From NCBI GenBank assembly GCA_937890595.1, contig CALADM010000028.1:1-34978 (forward strand): a DNA stretch of 34,978 nt, in the 5' to 3' direction. Positions 13,952 through 22,939 of the stretch are shown piece after piece. The first letter of the stretch is position 1, and every line of letters starts with the position of its first letter. The notes beneath the pieces were generated by a model. The model was not told the origin of the DNA. It made no database searches and saw only the letters and a program-made list of their open reading frames with translations. Source of the stretch: CAJMNU01 sp905214855 (GTDB taxonomy: Bacteria > Bacillota > Clostridia > Lachnospirales > Lachnospiraceae). The position numbers were made by a program, and so were the translations under genes.

Positions 13952-16324
13952 ATGGGAAAAGATCAGAAAAAACAAAATTTGGAGATGACCAATCAGATCG
14001 ATCCGACAGAAAAAATACTGCCAACAGACAGTAAACTGTCGGATGCCAAAACACTGGCAGTCAAAAAATTAGATATTGAACTGGAAGCACCAGCCGATTT
14101 TACGAGTCCTGAAGAATTATATAAGGATTTGATCGCTACAATCCGCAGATATCACCCTTCTGATGATATTTCAATGATCGAGAAGGCTTATCATGTGGCA
14201 AGTGAGGCACACAAAGGACAAAAGCGAAAATCAAAGGAACCGTACATTATCCATCCACTCTGTGTTGCGATCATCTTAGCAGATCTGGAGCTGGATAAGG
14301 AAAGCATTGCGGCAGGTTTGATGCACGATGTCATAGAGGATACACCAGTCACATTTGATGATCTTGCAAAAGAGTTTGGGACAGAAGTTGCATTTCTGGT
14401 AGATGGTGTCACAAAATTGACACAGATCAGCTGGGCAAAGGATAAGATGGAGATTCAGGCAGAAAACCTGAGAAAAATGTTTTTGGCAATGGCAAAGGAC
14501 ATCAGGGTTATTTTGATCAAACTGGCTGACCGTCTTCATAATATGCGGACAGGGCAGTATTGGACACCTGAAAAGCAGAAAGAGAAAGCAAGAGAAACAA
14601 TGGAGATCTATGCTCCTATTGCACACCGCCTTGGTATTTCCAAAATAAAGATCGAACTGGATGATCTGTCCTTAAAGTTTTTAAAACCAGAAGTGTACAA
14701 TGAACTTGCTGAGAAGATCGAATTTAAAAAAGAGGCAAGAGAGACATTTGTAAAACAGATTGTCAATGAAGTGACAGAACAGATGCAAAAAGTAGGGATT
14801 GAGGCAAGAGTAGACGGAAGAGTAAAGCATTTCTTTAGTATTTATAAGAAGATGGTAAATCAGAACAAAACATTGGAACAGATTTATGATCTTTTTGCTG
14901 TTCGCATTATTGTGGAGTCCGTCAAAGATTGTTATGCGGCTCTTGGAGTGATACATGAGCTTTATAAACCGATCCCAGGGCGATTTAAGGATTATATCGC
15001 CATGCCAAAGCCCAATATGTACCAGTCACTGCATACGACTCTGATCGGCTCCAATGGACAGCCGTTTGAGATTCAGATCCGTACCTATGAGATGCACAGA
15101 ACCGCAGAATATGGTATTGCAGCGCATTGGAAGTACAAAGAGGTGGGAAGCGGTCAGGCAGCCAACAACAGTGAAGAGGCAAAACTGAGCTGGTTGAGAC
15201 AGATCTTAGAGTGGCAGAAAGATACAGATGACAGTAAAGAATTTTTGAACTTAATTAAGAGTGATCTGAATTTATTCTCAGAGAATGTATACTGCTTTAC
15301 TCCATCAGGTGATGTCAAGACATTGCCAAGTGGATCTACACCGATCGATTTTGCATACGCTATCCATAGTGCAGTGGGCAATAAGATGGTTGGCGCAAAG
15401 GTGAATGGTCGTCTGGTCAATATTGATTATGTACTCCAGAATGGAGACAGAGTAGAAATTTTAACGTCTCAAAATTCAAAAGGACCAAGCCGTGACTGGC
15501 TGAGTATGGTCAAGAGTACACAGGCAAGAAATAAGTTGAACCAATGGTTTAAGAACGAGCGCAAGGAAGACAATATTTTGCGTGGCAAAGAAATGATCGA
15601 GCGCTATTGTAAGACCAAAGGCATCAATTATTCTGATATCAGTAAACCTGAATTCATGGAAAAGGTGATGGCACGCTATGCTTTTAAGGACTGGGAATCT
15701 GTTCTTGCTTCTATTGGACATGGTGGTCTGAAAGAAGGTCAGGTCATCAATAAAATGGTGGAAGAGCGCAATAAAAAGCTCAAGCGTGAGATCACAGATT
15801 CTGCAATTTTAAATAATGTTGCTGATAACAACCGACCAACTCCAATAGTACCTATCAAGTCAAAGAGTGGAATTATTGTAAAGGGAATGAATGACCTTTC
15901 CGTTCGTTTTTCTAAATGCTGTAATCCGGTTCCGGGAGATGAGATCATTGGATTTATCACCAGAGGAAGAGGAATTTCTATCCATAGAACGGACTGTATC
16001 AATATCTTAAATATTCCAGAGGATGAGAAGGTTCGTTTGACTGACGCAGAATGGCAGCATCAGGAAGAGGATGCAGGAAAAGAACGCTACACAACAGAGA
16101 TCAAGATTTATAGTAATAATCGTGTCGGACTTCTGGTGGATGTATCAAAAATTTTTGCAGAACGTCAGATTGATATTTCCTTTATGGATTCCCGAAAGAA
16201 TAAACAGGGCAGAGCAACGATCAGCGTGTCATTTGCGATCCATGGAAAAGAAGAATTGAACCGTCTGATCGAGAAAATAAGTCAGATTGATGGGGTTTTG
16301 GATATTGAGCGTTCTATGGGTTAA
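13952..16324 (+). CDS. rel: Bifunctional (p)ppGpp synthetase/hydrolase, RelA/SpoT family
   Basis: This enzyme makes and degrades the stringent-response alarmone (p)ppGpp. Domains run in the usual order. The HD hydrolase has HKGQKRKSKEPYIIHP and HDVIEDT (His125, Asp126), so hydrolysis is probably intact. The synthetase has RFKDYIAMPKPNMYQSLHTT; the RxKD form (344-347) is that of bifunctional Rel. Then come TGS (VYCFTPSGDVKTLPSG), a zinc-finger/helical region with FSKCCNPVPGD, and a C-terminal ACT domain (TEIKIYSNNRVGLLVDVSKI). The ATG at 13952 follows AGGGTGAG and gives 790 residues. An in-frame GTG at 13910 would add 14 Lys-rich residues, has a poorer ribosome site and overlaps the leader structure. 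It has its own promoter and heads the run to hemZ. Confidence 0.95.
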   Translation: MGKDQKKQNLEMTNQIDPTEKILPTDSKLSDAKTLAVKKLDIELEAPADFTSPEELYKDLIATIRRYHPSDDISMIEKAYHVASEAHKGQKRKSKEPYIIHPLCVAIILADLELDKESIAAGLMHDVIEDTPVTFDDLAKEFGTEVAFLVDGVTKLTQISWAKDKMEIQAENLRKMFLAMAKDIRVILIKLADRLHNMRTGQYWTPEKQKEKARETMEIYAPIAHRLGISKIKIELDDLSLKFLKPEVYNELAEKIEFKKEARETFVKQIVNEVTEQMQKVGIEARVDGRVKHFFSIYKKMVNQNKTLEQIYDLFAVRIIVESVKDCYAALGVIHELYKPIPGRFKDYIAMPKPNMYQSLHTTLIGSNGQPFEIQIRTYEMHRTAEYGIAAHWKYKEVGSGQAANNSEEAKLSWLRQILEWQKDTDDSKEFLNLIKSDLNLFSENVYCFTPSGDVKTLPSGSTPIDFAYAIHSAVGNKMVGAKVNGRLVNIDYVLQNGDRVEILTSQNSKGPSRDWLSMVKSTQARNKLNQWFKNERKEDNILRGKEMIERYCKTKGINYSDISKPEFMEKVMARYAFKDWESVLASIGHGGLKEGQVINKMVEERNKKLKREITDSAILNNVADNNRPTPIVPIKSKSGIIVKGMNDLSVRFSKCCNPVPGDEIIGFITRGRGISIHRTDCINILNIPEDEKVRLTDAEWQHQEEDAGKERYTTEIKIYSNNRVGLLVDVSKIFAERQIDISFMDSRKNKQGRATISVSFAIHGKEELNRLIEKISQIDGVLDIERSMG

Positions 16325-16368
16325 TCTATGGGAGTGTAAGACGTGAGTGTGAGGAGACAGAAAAAAGA

Positions 16369-17025
16369 ATGGATACAATTAGAATCAAGACATATGTTCT
16401 TGGAGCGGTTTCTACGAATTGTTATGTAGTATTTCGGGAAGGAAGCAAACATGCCATTGTGATCGATCCGGCAGACAGGGCAGATGTGATTCTTGCCCAT
16501 TGTCGGGAGCTGGGAGTAGAGCCGGAAGCTATTTTACTGACACATGGACATTTTGATCACATGATGGCAGCACAGGAAATAAGGGAGCGCACTAAAGCTT
16601 TGGTATACACTTGTGAGAAAGAGAAAGAACTTCTTGGTGATGCTTCCCTGAATCTGTCATCTGGATTTATTAGAAAGCCATATACTCTTCAGGCAGACTG
16701 TTTTGTGAAAGAGGGAGACAGACTGGAGTTTTCAGATCTGATCTTGGAAGTTATGGAGACTCCGGGACATACGGCGGGGTCTGTATGTTATTATGAGAAA
16801 GAAGAGGGACTCCTGTTTTCAGGAGATACTTTATTTGCTGGATCATATGGAAGAGTGGATTTCCCGACAGGAAATCCGAGAGAAATGGTTGTTTCTCTTA
16901 GAAAAAGGCTGTTTTTGATGCCAGATGATGTTATGGTATATCCGGGACATGGAGAAGCAACAACCATAGGATATGAAAAACAATATAATCCGGCAGCAGG
17001 AACGGATGGCGGAGGCAGAAGATGA
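16369..17025 (+). CDS. MBL-fold metallohydrolase, glyoxalase II-like
   Basis: A 218-residue metallo-beta-lactamase-fold hydrolase with all metal motifs: THGHFDH (the HxHxDH pair of zinc sites), TPGHTAGSVCYY, FSGDTLFAGSYGRVD and YPGHGEATTIGYE. The overall pattern is that of short glyoxalase II/YcbL-like hydrolases, which cleave thioesters such as lactoyl-thiols. The true substrate cannot be told from sequence. GAGGAG lies about 12 bases before the ATG, which begins 44 bases after rel. Its stop overlaps the hemZ start by four bases (ATGA), so the two are translationally coupled. The same gene order is familiar to me in other Lachnospiraceae, without a known functional reason. Confidence 0.9.
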   Translation: MDTIRIKTYVLGAVSTNCYVVFREGSKHAIVIDPADRADVILAHCRELGVEPEAILLTHGHFDHMMAAQEIRERTKALVYTCEKEKELLGDASLNLSSGFIRKPYTLQADCFVKEGDRLEFSDLILEVMETPGHTAGSVCYYEKEEGLLFSGDTLFAGSYGRVDFPTGNPREMVVSLRKRLFLMPDDVMVYPGHGEATTIGYEKQYNPAAGTDGGGRR

Positions 17026-18494
17026 TAGGGATCATATTGAATACACCTGCTTTTGAGCAGGACATAAGAGAGCTGCTGATGGCATATTATCCGGGAGAAA
17101 CCTTTGTTCATGAAGAAGGGGCAGAGGTTTCCTTTTATGTCAGAGGAAGTCAGAATGAAACACAACTTTTTATGGAAATTGTTAAAAAACCTTTCAAAGA
17201 GGAAGAAAACAGTGAAGCAGAACAGGTTTTGTTTTCTGGCACAGCAAATTTAGTACCAGAGAACCGAACAGAGAGCAAAAGTGCTGTGAAATTGCTTTTG
17301 TACCAATTTTTGAAAGAAATGAATGGGGGACGGGAACTTCCTTGGGGAACACTTACAGGAATACGTCCTACTAAGATTGCGATGAGTCGTCTGGATCAGG
17401 GATGGTCCGAGCAGGAAATTGCAGATTTCATGAAAAAACAGTACCAAACAAGTGATGAAAAAATTAATCTTAGTATAGAGATCGCAGAGAGGGAGAGAAG
17501 ACTTTTATCCGTTCTGGATTATGAGAGAGGATATAGCCTGTATGTAGGAATCCCATTCTGTCCAACTACCTGCCTGTATTGTTCTTTTACATCGTATCCA
17601 ATTGGAAAATGGAGAGGGAAAACACATCTTTATCTGGATGCTTTATTTAAGGAATTGGAATATACAGCGAAAAGAATGCAGGGAAGAAAGTTAGATACAA
17701 TCTATATGGGAGGCGGGACACCGACTTCCCTCTCACCAGAAGAATTGGATGCTATTTTTACAAAGATGGAGGAGTTATTTGATTGTAAAAATGCATTGGA
17801 ATTTACTGTAGAAGCAGGAAGACCGGACAGCATCACAAGAGAAAAGTTGGAAGTGATGAGAAAGCATGGTATCAGCCGTATTTCTATCAATCCGCAGACG
17901 ATGAAGCAGGAGACATTGGATCTGATCGGGCGGCATCATACAGTGGATATGGTGAGGGATTGTTTTTTCATGGCGAGAGAACTGGGATTTGACAATATCA
18001 ATATGGATCTGATTGTTGGACTGCCAGATGAGACTTTGGAAGATGTCAGATATACTATGGAAGAAGTCTGTAAAATGCATCCAGACAGCATTACTGTCCA
18101 TTCCCTTGCGATTAAAAGAGCTGCAAGATTGAACCTGTTCAGGGAATTATATGAAGGGAAAATCCATGGGAGTCAGGAAATGATTGATCTTACAGCAACC
18201 TATGCAAGACAGGAAGGGCTTGAACCATATTATCTTTACAGACAGAAAAATATGGCAGGAAATTTTGAAAATGTAGGTTATGCAAAACCGGGAAAAGCTT
18301 GTCTGTATAACATTCTGATCATGGAAGAATTGCAGACGATAGCAGCATGCGGTGCAGGAACTACGACAAAAGTAGTGTTTCCGGCAGAAAATCGAAAAGA
18401 GCGCGTAGAAAATGTCAAAGAAGTGGAGCAATATATTGAAAGGATCGATGAAATGATCCAGAGAAAGGAAAAGTTGCTTGCCAATTTGTGCTGA
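17022..18494 (+). CDS. hemZ: Radical SAM coproporphyrinogen dehydrogenase-like protein HemZ
   Basis: A 490-residue radical SAM protein of the HemZ group. The [4Fe-4S] motif is CPTTCLYC (Cys180, Cys184, Cys187), followed by MGGGTPTSLSPEELD for SAM binding, EFTVEAGRPDSI, RISINPQTM and DNINMDLIVGLPDET. An N-terminal extension of about 160 residues before the radical SAM core distinguishes HemZ from HemN/HemW. Family members are annotated as oxygen-independent coproporphyrinogen III dehydrogenase. No other haem synthesis gene is in the window, so that activity is uncertain here. The start overlaps the MBL gene stop. Confidence 0.9.
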   Translation: MIGIILNTPAFEQDIRELLMAYYPGETFVHEEGAEVSFYVRGSQNETQLFMEIVKKPFKEEENSEAEQVLFSGTANLVPENRTESKSAVKLLLYQFLKEMNGGRELPWGTLTGIRPTKIAMSRLDQGWSEQEIADFMKKQYQTSDEKINLSIEIAERERRLLSVLDYERGYSLYVGIPFCPTTCLYCSFTSYPIGKWRGKTHLYLDALFKELEYTAKRMQGRKLDTIYMGGGTPTSLSPEELDAIFTKMEELFDCKNALEFTVEAGRPDSITREKLEVMRKHGISRISINPQTMKQETLDLIGRHHTVDMVRDCFFMARELGFDNINMDLIVGLPDETLEDVRYTMEEVCKMHPDSITVHSLAIKRAARLNLFRELYEGKIHGSQEMIDLTATYARQEGLEPYYLYRQKNMAGNFENVGYAKPGKACLYNILIMEELQTIAACGAGTTTKVVFPAENRKERVENVKEVEQYIERIDEMIQRKEKLLANLC

Positions 18495-18545
18495 CCCATG
18501 ATATAACGAAAAGCATAAGAGAAATAGAGGATGAGGTGAAAGACT

Positions 18546-19811
18546 ATGGCACTAAAAAAGAAACCAGTGACAGGAATGAGAGATGTACTTCCGGCAGAAA
18601 TGCAGATTCGGGATTACATGATGAATATAATTAAAGAAACATATCGTGGTTTTGGATTTTCCTCCATTGAAACCCCATGTGTAGAACATATTGAAAACTT
18701 GACCAGTAAGCAGGGCGGGGACAATGAAAAATTAATTTTCAAGATTTTGAAAAGAGGGGACAAACTGAATGTGGAAGCTGCCATGAGCGAGGAAGAGGTA
18801 GTGGATTCCGGACTTCGTTATGATCTGACACTTCCATTATCCAGATATTATTCAAATAATGCAGCAAATTTACCAAGCCCATTTAAGGCACTTCAGATGG
18901 GCAGTGTATGGCGTGCAGACCGTCCACAAAAAGGGCGTTTCCGTCAGTTTGTACAGTGTGATATTGATATTTTAGGAGATCCGACTAATTTTGCAGAGAT
19001 TGAATTGATCTTGGCTACAACAACTGCCCTTTCAAGAATCTGTCCGGAAAAGAAATTTACTGTCCGTATCAATGACAGAAATATCTTAAAAGGTATGGCT
19101 GCATATTGTGGATTCTCAGAAAATGCATATGATCAGGTATTCATCATTTTAGATAAGATGGATAAGATCGGTATGGAAGGGGTACAGGCAGAGCTTTTGG
19201 AGGCTGGTTTTTCAAAGGATAGCGTAGAAAAGTATAAAGAACTGCTGGAAGGTGCAGGAAAAGACGCAGAGGCAGTAAAATCTCTTGGAGAGATTCTTTC
19301 TGATGTTATGCCAAAGAGTGTAACAGAAGGATTATCCCACATTATGAAAACAGTGTCTGGTGTGTCTGCAACGGATATCGGTCTGGAATTTGATCCGACT
19401 CTGGTTCGTGGTATGTCATATTATACAGGAACTATTTTTGAAGTTGCAATGGAAGGATTTGGAGGTTCTGTCGGTGGAGGCGGACGTTATGATGAAATGA
19501 TCGGAAAATTTACAGGGACAAAGACTCCGGCATGTGGATTTTCCATTGGCTTTGAGCGTTTGGTTTCCATTTTGATGGAGGAAGGATTTTCTATTCCAGG
19601 ACAGAAGAATAAAAAAGCATATTTATTTGAAAAAGGAGTGGACGCATCTGTGCTTGCTGATATTATGAAGAAAGCAATGGCAGAGAGAGCAGAGGGCGTA
19701 CAGGTTTTGGTTGCTCAGATGAATAAAAATAAAAAATTCCAGAAAGAGCAGCTGATGAAAGAGGGATTTGAGGAATTTGAAGAATTTTATAAAGATTCTT
19801 TAAAATATTAA
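18546..19811 (+). CDS. hisS: Histidine-tRNA ligase
   Basis: A class II aminoacyl-tRNA synthetase charging tRNA-His, 421 residues, the normal length. Motif 1 lies near GMRDVLPAEM to YRGFGFSSIETP, motif 2 is WRADRPQKGRFRQFVQCDIDIL, and motif 3 is ACGFSIGFERL. The His-binding segment reads LVRGMSYYTGTIFEV, where many HisRS have LVRGLDYY; the Ser in place of Asp is noted. GGGGRYDEMIGKFTG and a C-terminal anticodon-binding domain (about 330-421) are present. GAGGTG precedes the ATG by about 7 bases. It lies 51 bases after hemZ and 101 bases before aspS, the usual hisS-aspS pair. No T-box was recognised upstream of either. Confidence 0.95.
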   Translation: MALKKKPVTGMRDVLPAEMQIRDYMMNIIKETYRGFGFSSIETPCVEHIENLTSKQGGDNEKLIFKILKRGDKLNVEAAMSEEEVVDSGLRYDLTLPLSRYYSNNAANLPSPFKALQMGSVWRADRPQKGRFRQFVQCDIDILGDPTNFAEIELILATTTALSRICPEKKFTVRINDRNILKGMAAYCGFSENAYDQVFIILDKMDKIGMEGVQAELLEAGFSKDSVEKYKELLEGAGKDAEAVKSLGEILSDVMPKSVTEGLSHIMKTVSGVSATDIGLEFDPTLVRGMSYYTGTIFEVAMEGFGGSVGGGGRYDEMIGKFTGTKTPACGFSIGFERLVSILMEEGFSIPGQKNKKAYLFEKGVDASVLADIMKKAMAERAEGVQVLVAQMNKNKKFQKEQLMKEGFEEFEEFYKDSLKY

Positions 19812-19912
19812 ATCATGATGTTTTAGAAAGTAAGGAAAACTGGAAGAGTGTATTTTTGATAGATAAAAGAAAAGAAGGCTCTGACAGTCTAAGGTAAAAG
19901 CAGGAGGAAAAG

Positions 19913-21739
19913 ATGATGGCTGAGTCAATGGTAGGGCTGAAACGCTCACACAGATGTACAGAAGTCTCTGAGGCAAATATTGGCAGTGAAGTAACTGTCA
20001 TGGGATGGGTGCAGAAGAGCAGAAATAAAGGTGGAATTATTTTTGTGGATCTGCGTGACCGTTCTGGCATTTTACAGATTATTTTTGAAGAGAGTGACTG
20101 CGGCACAGAGAGTTTTGCCAAAGCAGAGAAATTAAGAAGTGAATTTGTGATTGCGGTAACTGGTGTGGTAGAAAAGCGTTCTGGTGCTGCAAATGAGAAT
20201 TTAAAAACAGGAACAATCGAGGTGCGCGCAAAATCGCTGCGTATTCTTTCTGAGTCAGAAGTTCCGCCATTCCCAATTGAGGAAAATAGTAAAACAAAAG
20301 AAGAATTGCGTTTGAAATATCGATTCTTAGATCTGCGCCGTCCAGATATCCAGAGAAATCTGATGGTTCGCAGCCGTGTGGCAACACTGACACGAGCATT
20401 TTTGGCAGAAGAAGGATTCCTTGAGATCGAGACACCAACACTGATCAAGAGTACACCAGAAGGAGCAAGAGATTATCTAGTACCTAGCCGTGTGCATCCG
20501 GGCAATTTCTATGCATTGCCACAGTCTCCACAGCTTTTTAAACAGCTTTTGATGTGTTCTGGATATGATCGTTATTTCCAGTTGGCACGTTGTTATCGTG
20601 ATGAGGATCTGCGTGCAGACCGTCAGCCAGAATTTACACAGATTGATATGGAGCTGTCTTTTGTAGATGTGGATGAAGTTTTGGATGTCAATGAGAGACT
20701 TCTGAAAAAATTGTTTAAAGAGATCTGCAATTACGATCTTCAGCTGCCGATTCAGAGAATGACTTGGAGAGAGGCTATGGATCGTTTTGGTTCTGATAAG
20801 CCAGATCTGCGTTTTGGTATGGAGCTGCATAATGTATCTGAACAGGTAAAGGGATGCGAGTTTGTCGTATTTAAAAATGCTCTGGAACAGGGCGGATCTG
20901 TTCGTGGTATTAATGCAAAAGGACAGGGTGCAATGCCACGTAAGAAAATTGATGCATTGGTAGACTATGCAAAAGGATTTGGAGCAAAGGGGCTGGCTTA
21001 TCTTTCTATCCAGCCAGATGGCAGTTTTAAATCTTCTTTCGCAAAGTTCATGACAGAAGAAGAGCTTCAGGCTTTGGTAGCAGCTATGGACGGAGAATCA
21101 GGAGATCTGTTGCTGTTTGCTGCGGATAAAGATAAAGTAGTATTTGATGTACTTGGAAATCTTCGTTTGGAGCTTGCAAGACAGCTTGATCTTTTAAAGA
21201 AAGATGACTTTAAGTTCCTTTGGGTGACAGAGTTCCCGCTTTTGGAGTACTCTGAGGAAGAAGACCGTTATGTGGCAATGCACCATCCATTTACTATGCC
21301 GATGGATGAGGACTGGTCATTGATCGACAGCAATCCGGGGGCAGTCCGTGCAAAAGCATATGATATTGTACTGAATGGCGTGGAGATGGGAGGCGGTTCT
21401 GTCCGTATCCACCAGTCAGATATCCAGTCAAAGATGTTTGAAGTGCTTGGTTTTAGCAAAGAAAGAGCAGAGGAGCAGTTTGGATTCCTGTTGAATGCAT
21501 TTAAATATGGAGTTCCGCCGCACGCAGGACTGGCATATGGAATGGACCGTATGGTCATGCTGATGGTAGGAGCAGACAGCATCCGTGATGTAATCGCATT
21601 CCCGAAGGTGAAAGATGCATCCTGTCTGATGACAGAAGCACCATCTGAGGTAGATGTAAAACAGTTGGAAGAACTTGGAATCACAATTTGTGAGACTACT
21701 GAAAAAGAGATGGAAGTACAGGAAAAAGCAGAAGAGTAA
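19913..21739 (+). CDS. aspS: Aspartate-tRNA ligase
   Basis: A class II synthetase of the bacterial type, 608 residues. It has an N-terminal OB-fold anticodon domain (VTVMGWVQKSRNKGGIIFVDLRD), motif 1, motif 2 (YDRYFQLARCYRDEDLRADRQPEF), the GAD insertion domain (about 300-410) and motif 3 (GLAYGMDRMVML near the C-terminus). AGGAGG is 5 bases from the ATG at 19913 and 8 from the second ATG at 19916, so either may be the start. The bacterial form can be discriminating or mischarge Asn, and this was not resolved. kduI follows 79 bases after the stop on its own promoter. Confidence 0.96.
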   Translation: MMAESMVGLKRSHRCTEVSEANIGSEVTVMGWVQKSRNKGGIIFVDLRDRSGILQIIFEESDCGTESFAKAEKLRSEFVIAVTGVVEKRSGAANENLKTGTIEVRAKSLRILSESEVPPFPIEENSKTKEELRLKYRFLDLRRPDIQRNLMVRSRVATLTRAFLAEEGFLEIETPTLIKSTPEGARDYLVPSRVHPGNFYALPQSPQLFKQLLMCSGYDRYFQLARCYRDEDLRADRQPEFTQIDMELSFVDVDEVLDVNERLLKKLFKEICNYDLQLPIQRMTWREAMDRFGSDKPDLRFGMELHNVSEQVKGCEFVVFKNALEQGGSVRGINAKGQGAMPRKKIDALVDYAKGFGAKGLAYLSIQPDGSFKSSFAKFMTEEELQALVAAMDGESGDLLLFAADKDKVVFDVLGNLRLELARQLDLLKKDDFKFLWVTEFPLLEYSEEEDRYVAMHHPFTMPMDEDWSLIDSNPGAVRAKAYDIVLNGVEMGGGSVRIHQSDIQSKMFEVLGFSKERAEEQFGFLLNAFKYGVPPHAGLAYGMDRMVMLMVGADSIRDVIAFPKVKDASCLMTEAPSEVDVKQLEELGITICETTEKEMEVQEKAEE

Positions 21740-21754
21740 AGAAACAGGGAAAGG

Positions 21755-21783
21755 TTGTTTTTCACTGTCGGATATGATAAAAT
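21755..21783 (+). promoter_or_regulatory. Promoter of kduI
   Basis: TTGTTT (21755-21760) and TAAAAT (21778-21783) are 17 bp apart with an extended TG at 21775. No palindrome of the 5894 type is seen nearby. Confidence 0.7.
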
Positions 21784-21818
21784 GAAGACAACTAAAATGG
21801 ATGAGGAGGAGATTACCA

Positions 21819-22661
21819 ATGGATATTCGTTATTCTTGTAATCAGAGAGATTTTAAGCGTTATACTACAGAGGAGACCAGAAATGAGTTTCTGATCAAGA
21901 ACCTTTATGTACCGAATGAGGTTGTTGCAGTTTACTCCCACGTTGACCGTATGGTGACACTGGGATGTATGCCAACAACAGAAGAAGTTTCTATTGATAA
22001 AGGAATTGATATCTGGGCAAACTTTGGTACTAGCTACTTTTTAGAGAGACGTGAGATCGGTATCTTTAATATTGGCGGAAAGGGAACAATCAAAGCAGAT
22101 GATGAGACTTTCTCCATGGGATATAAAGATTGTCTGTATATCACAAAGGGAACAAAAGTTGTAACATTTGCAAGTGAAGATCCAGAGAATCCGGCTAAAT
22201 TCTATATGGTCAGTGCACCGGCACATAAGGCATGCAAGACAACATTTATCCCGATTGAGAAAGCAGCAAAGAGACCTCTGGGTGCAATGGAGACATCTAA
22301 TAAGCGTACGATCAACCAGTTTATCCATCCAGACGTATTGGAGACATGCCAGCTGTCTATGGGTATGACTGTTCTTGAACCAGGCAGTGTATGGAATACT
22401 ATGCCATCTCATACTCATGAGAGACGTATGGAGATCTATATGTATTTTGAAGTGCCTGAGAATAATGTAGTATTCCACATGATGGGAGAAGGAAATGAGA
22501 CCCGTCACATTGTAATGCAGAATGAAGAGGCTGTCATCAGCCCATCTTGGAGTATCCATTCTGGAGCAGGTACAAGCAATTATACCTTTATCTGGGCTAT
22601 GGGAGGAGAGAATCAGGCATTTGATGATATGGATAACATCCCAACAACAGAACTCAGATAA
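21819..22661 (+). CDS. kduI: 5-dehydro-4-deoxy-D-glucuronate isomerase KduI
   Basis: KduI converts 5-keto-4-deoxyuronate, formed from the unsaturated uronate released by GH105/GH88 enzymes, to 2,5-diketo-3-deoxygluconate. The 280-residue cupin has the zinc ligands in order: His198 and His200 in PSHTHERRME, Glu205, and His247 in SWSIHSGAG. Each is offset by two from the E. coli ligands His196, His198, Glu203 and His245. The ATG at 21819 is preceded by GGAGGAG with 7-base spacing. An in-frame ATG at 21801 lies before this ribosome site and is rejected. It links functionally to the pectin genes about 8 kb upstream but has its own promoter and terminator. KduD, KdgK and KdgA are not in the window. 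Confidence 0.95.
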   Translation: MDIRYSCNQRDFKRYTTEETRNEFLIKNLYVPNEVVAVYSHVDRMVTLGCMPTTEEVSIDKGIDIWANFGTSYFLERREIGIFNIGGKGTIKADDETFSMGYKDCLYITKGTKVVTFASEDPENPAKFYMVSAPAHKACKTTFIPIEKAAKRPLGAMETSNKRTINQFIHPDVLETCQLSMGMTVLEPGSVWNTMPSHTHERRMEIYMYFEVPENNVVFHMMGEGNETRHIVMQNEEAVISPSWSIHSGAGTSNYTFIWAMGGENQAFDDMDNIPTTELR

Positions 22662-22729
22662 GAGCAGATGAAGCTGGAAGATATTATTTTGAATATTTAG
22701 ACAACATTTAGTCAAAAGAATGATGTTAG

Positions 22730-22770
22730 GCGCTGTTTACATCCTATATGTGATGTAAACAGCGCTTTTT
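22730..22770 (+). terminator. Terminator of kduI
   Basis: A perfect 14-bp inverted repeat, GCGCTGTTTACATC (22730-22743) with 22752-22765, is followed by T5. Confidence 0.92.
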
Positions 22771-22850
22771 GGGATAAATGGAAACATTGAGACGATCGAC
22801 ATCTTACCAAGTTTAGATAAAGAGTTGGGGTAGGCAAAAGTAGTGATTTA

Positions 22851-22859
22851 TGTTATACT
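22851..22859 (+). promoter_or_regulatory. Extended -10 promoter of the deacetylase gene
   Basis: TG-T-TATACT matches the extended -10 form. No good -35 hexamer lies at 16-18 bp. Transcription would begin near 22866, about 75 bases before the gene. Confidence 0.5.
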
Positions 22860-22939
22860 TTCCTATGGGAATTATACAGGTTAAGCAGATGTATCAGACA
22901 AAAATACAGGTAAGACTATATAGATAGGAGTAAGATTAC

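Noticed and set aside
19812..19912. T-box leader between hisS and aspS
   Set aside because: The gap is only about 100 bases and shows no T-box sequence, specifier stem or terminator/antiterminator pair.
22041..22715. Open frame of 224 codons on the minus strand opposite kduI
   Set aside because: kduI has all zinc ligands and the family length, and the antisense frame shows no domain.
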